Part shown: in pieces, positions 63,660-64,000 of the stretch
Layout: every line of letters begins with the position of its first letter
Numbering within the stretch: position 1 is the stretch's first letter
DNA from: Rotaria sordida
Lineage: Eukaryota; Rotifera; Eurotatoria; Philodinida; Philodinidae
Assembly: GCA_905250125.1 (NCBI GenBank)
Contig: CAJNOL010000393.1
Span: 81,842-145,841, forward strand
Length of the DNA: 64,000 nt
Reading direction: 5' to 3'
The notes under the pieces: generated by a model
Told to the model about the DNA's origin: nothing
The model's database searches: none
Seen by the model: the letters and a program-made list of their open reading frames with translations, nothing else
Program-made: the position numbers and the translations under genes

Positions 63660-64000
63660 TCACCACTTTGTTCGTTGTTTATTCCGCTTAATTAATTCCT
63701 CCAAACGAGTTTCAAGAATGTGCCCAATTCGATTGGAACGGAGATCTAGTGTGGTGAGCGTCTGTGTGAGAAAGTGCAGATGTATATATGAGAGAGAGAG
63801 AAGAAGAGAGAAAGAGAGTCACTGTGTTATGTTGTAATGCATCAGCAACATGTTGTGCTCCGATATGTCCGATTTGATTGTTGTAGAGATCTAGTGTGGT
63901 GAGTGTCTGTGTGAAAAAGTGCAGATGTGTATATGAGAGAGAGAGAGAAGAAAAGAGAAAGAGAGTCACTGTGTTATGTTGTAATGCATCAGCCAGATGC
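63660..64000 (-). CDS. 3' end of a leucine-rich-repeat protein, one repeat per exon (continues off the window)
   Basis: Three exons are visible on the minus strand. They are a partial one from the edge to 63970 (ends LADALQHNT), a complete 84-nt exon 63906-63823 (TLTTLDLYNNQIGHIGAQHV, then ADALQHNT), and a terminal exon 63761-63660 (TLTTLDLRSNRIGHI followed by a basic tail and TGA). The 63-nt and 61-nt introns (63969-63907 and 63822-63762) start GTGACTCTCTTTC and end CACACAG. Each exon is exactly one 28-residue ribonuclease-inhibitor/NLR-type LRR. The repeats form a curved binding surface. Upstream domains lie outside the window, so NACHT or other partners are unknown. Confidence 0.8.
63678..63970 (-). 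repeat. Tandem exon-plus-intron LRR units
   Basis: The unit is an 84-nt LRR exon plus a 61-63-nt intron. Consecutive units are nearly identical in both exon and intron, including the GA/CT microsatellite within each intron. This shows recent duplication of whole exon-intron blocks. Confidence 0.8.

Noticed and set aside
63712..63969. An 85-codon single-exon LRR protein
   Set aside because: The frame reads through a 63-nt intron (GTGACTC..CACACAG) and then loses the LRR frame; the spliced model with one LRR per exon fits better.
1..64000. tRNA, rRNA or CRISPR arrays
   Set aside because: No cloverleaf with T-loop consensus, no rRNA-like stretch and no regularly spaced direct repeats were seen; this is eukaryotic intron-rich DNA.

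Overview
The window looks like nuclear DNA of a bdelloid rotifer (Adineta/Rotaria/Philodina type). It is AT-rich, its genes are split by many introns of about 50-70 nt with clean GT..AG ends, and it carries several lineage hallmarks. These are an ADP-ribosyltransferase fused to TPR repeats, NLR-style leucine-rich repeats encoded one per exon, interstitial copies of the bdelloid telomere-type repeat TGTGGG, and a hammerhead ribozyme of the kind found in Penelope-like retroelements. The species is inferred from gene content, not tested.

The left part (1-21 kb) is accessory in character. It holds a decayed BEN-domain gene (940-2016, minus) flanked by two GC-rich palindromic repeat blocks, then an intact three-exon ADP-ribosyltransferase/TPR gene (7253-10095, minus). 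At 11.2-12.0 kb there is a cluster of non-coding elements: a diverged palindrome, a telomere-like hairpin and a hammerhead ribozyme. Three members of one unrecognised membrane-protein family follow (12.3-18.7 kb, plus), two badly broken and one with a single early stop.

The middle and right parts (22-60 kb) carry core animal genes whose exon models I could join with all phases consistent. They are a 47-exon fibrocystin-L (PKHD1L1)-like receptor of about 4,653 residues (21960-41510, plus); an ERMP1-like M28 endoplasmic reticulum metallopeptidase (44198-47187, plus); a Rap-GAP protein (49294-52425, minus); and a Thr-rich type I membrane protein with two furin-like sites (55625-59541, plus). A hemerythrin-like remnant lies at 42.1-42.4 kb and a broken retrotransposon gag at 60.3-60.65 kb. 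The 3' end of an LRR gene enters from the right edge (63660-64000, minus).

The most unusual signals are non-coding. First, there is a hammerhead ribozyme at 11909-11956. Second, ten short hairpins have arms built from degenerate TGTGGG/CCCACA. All have the G-rich arm first, all are intergenic, and seven gene-to-gene gaps hold one each, with three more in the gap before the LRR gene. Third, a 970-bp near-perfect palindrome sits inside intron 1 of the fibrocystin-like gene.
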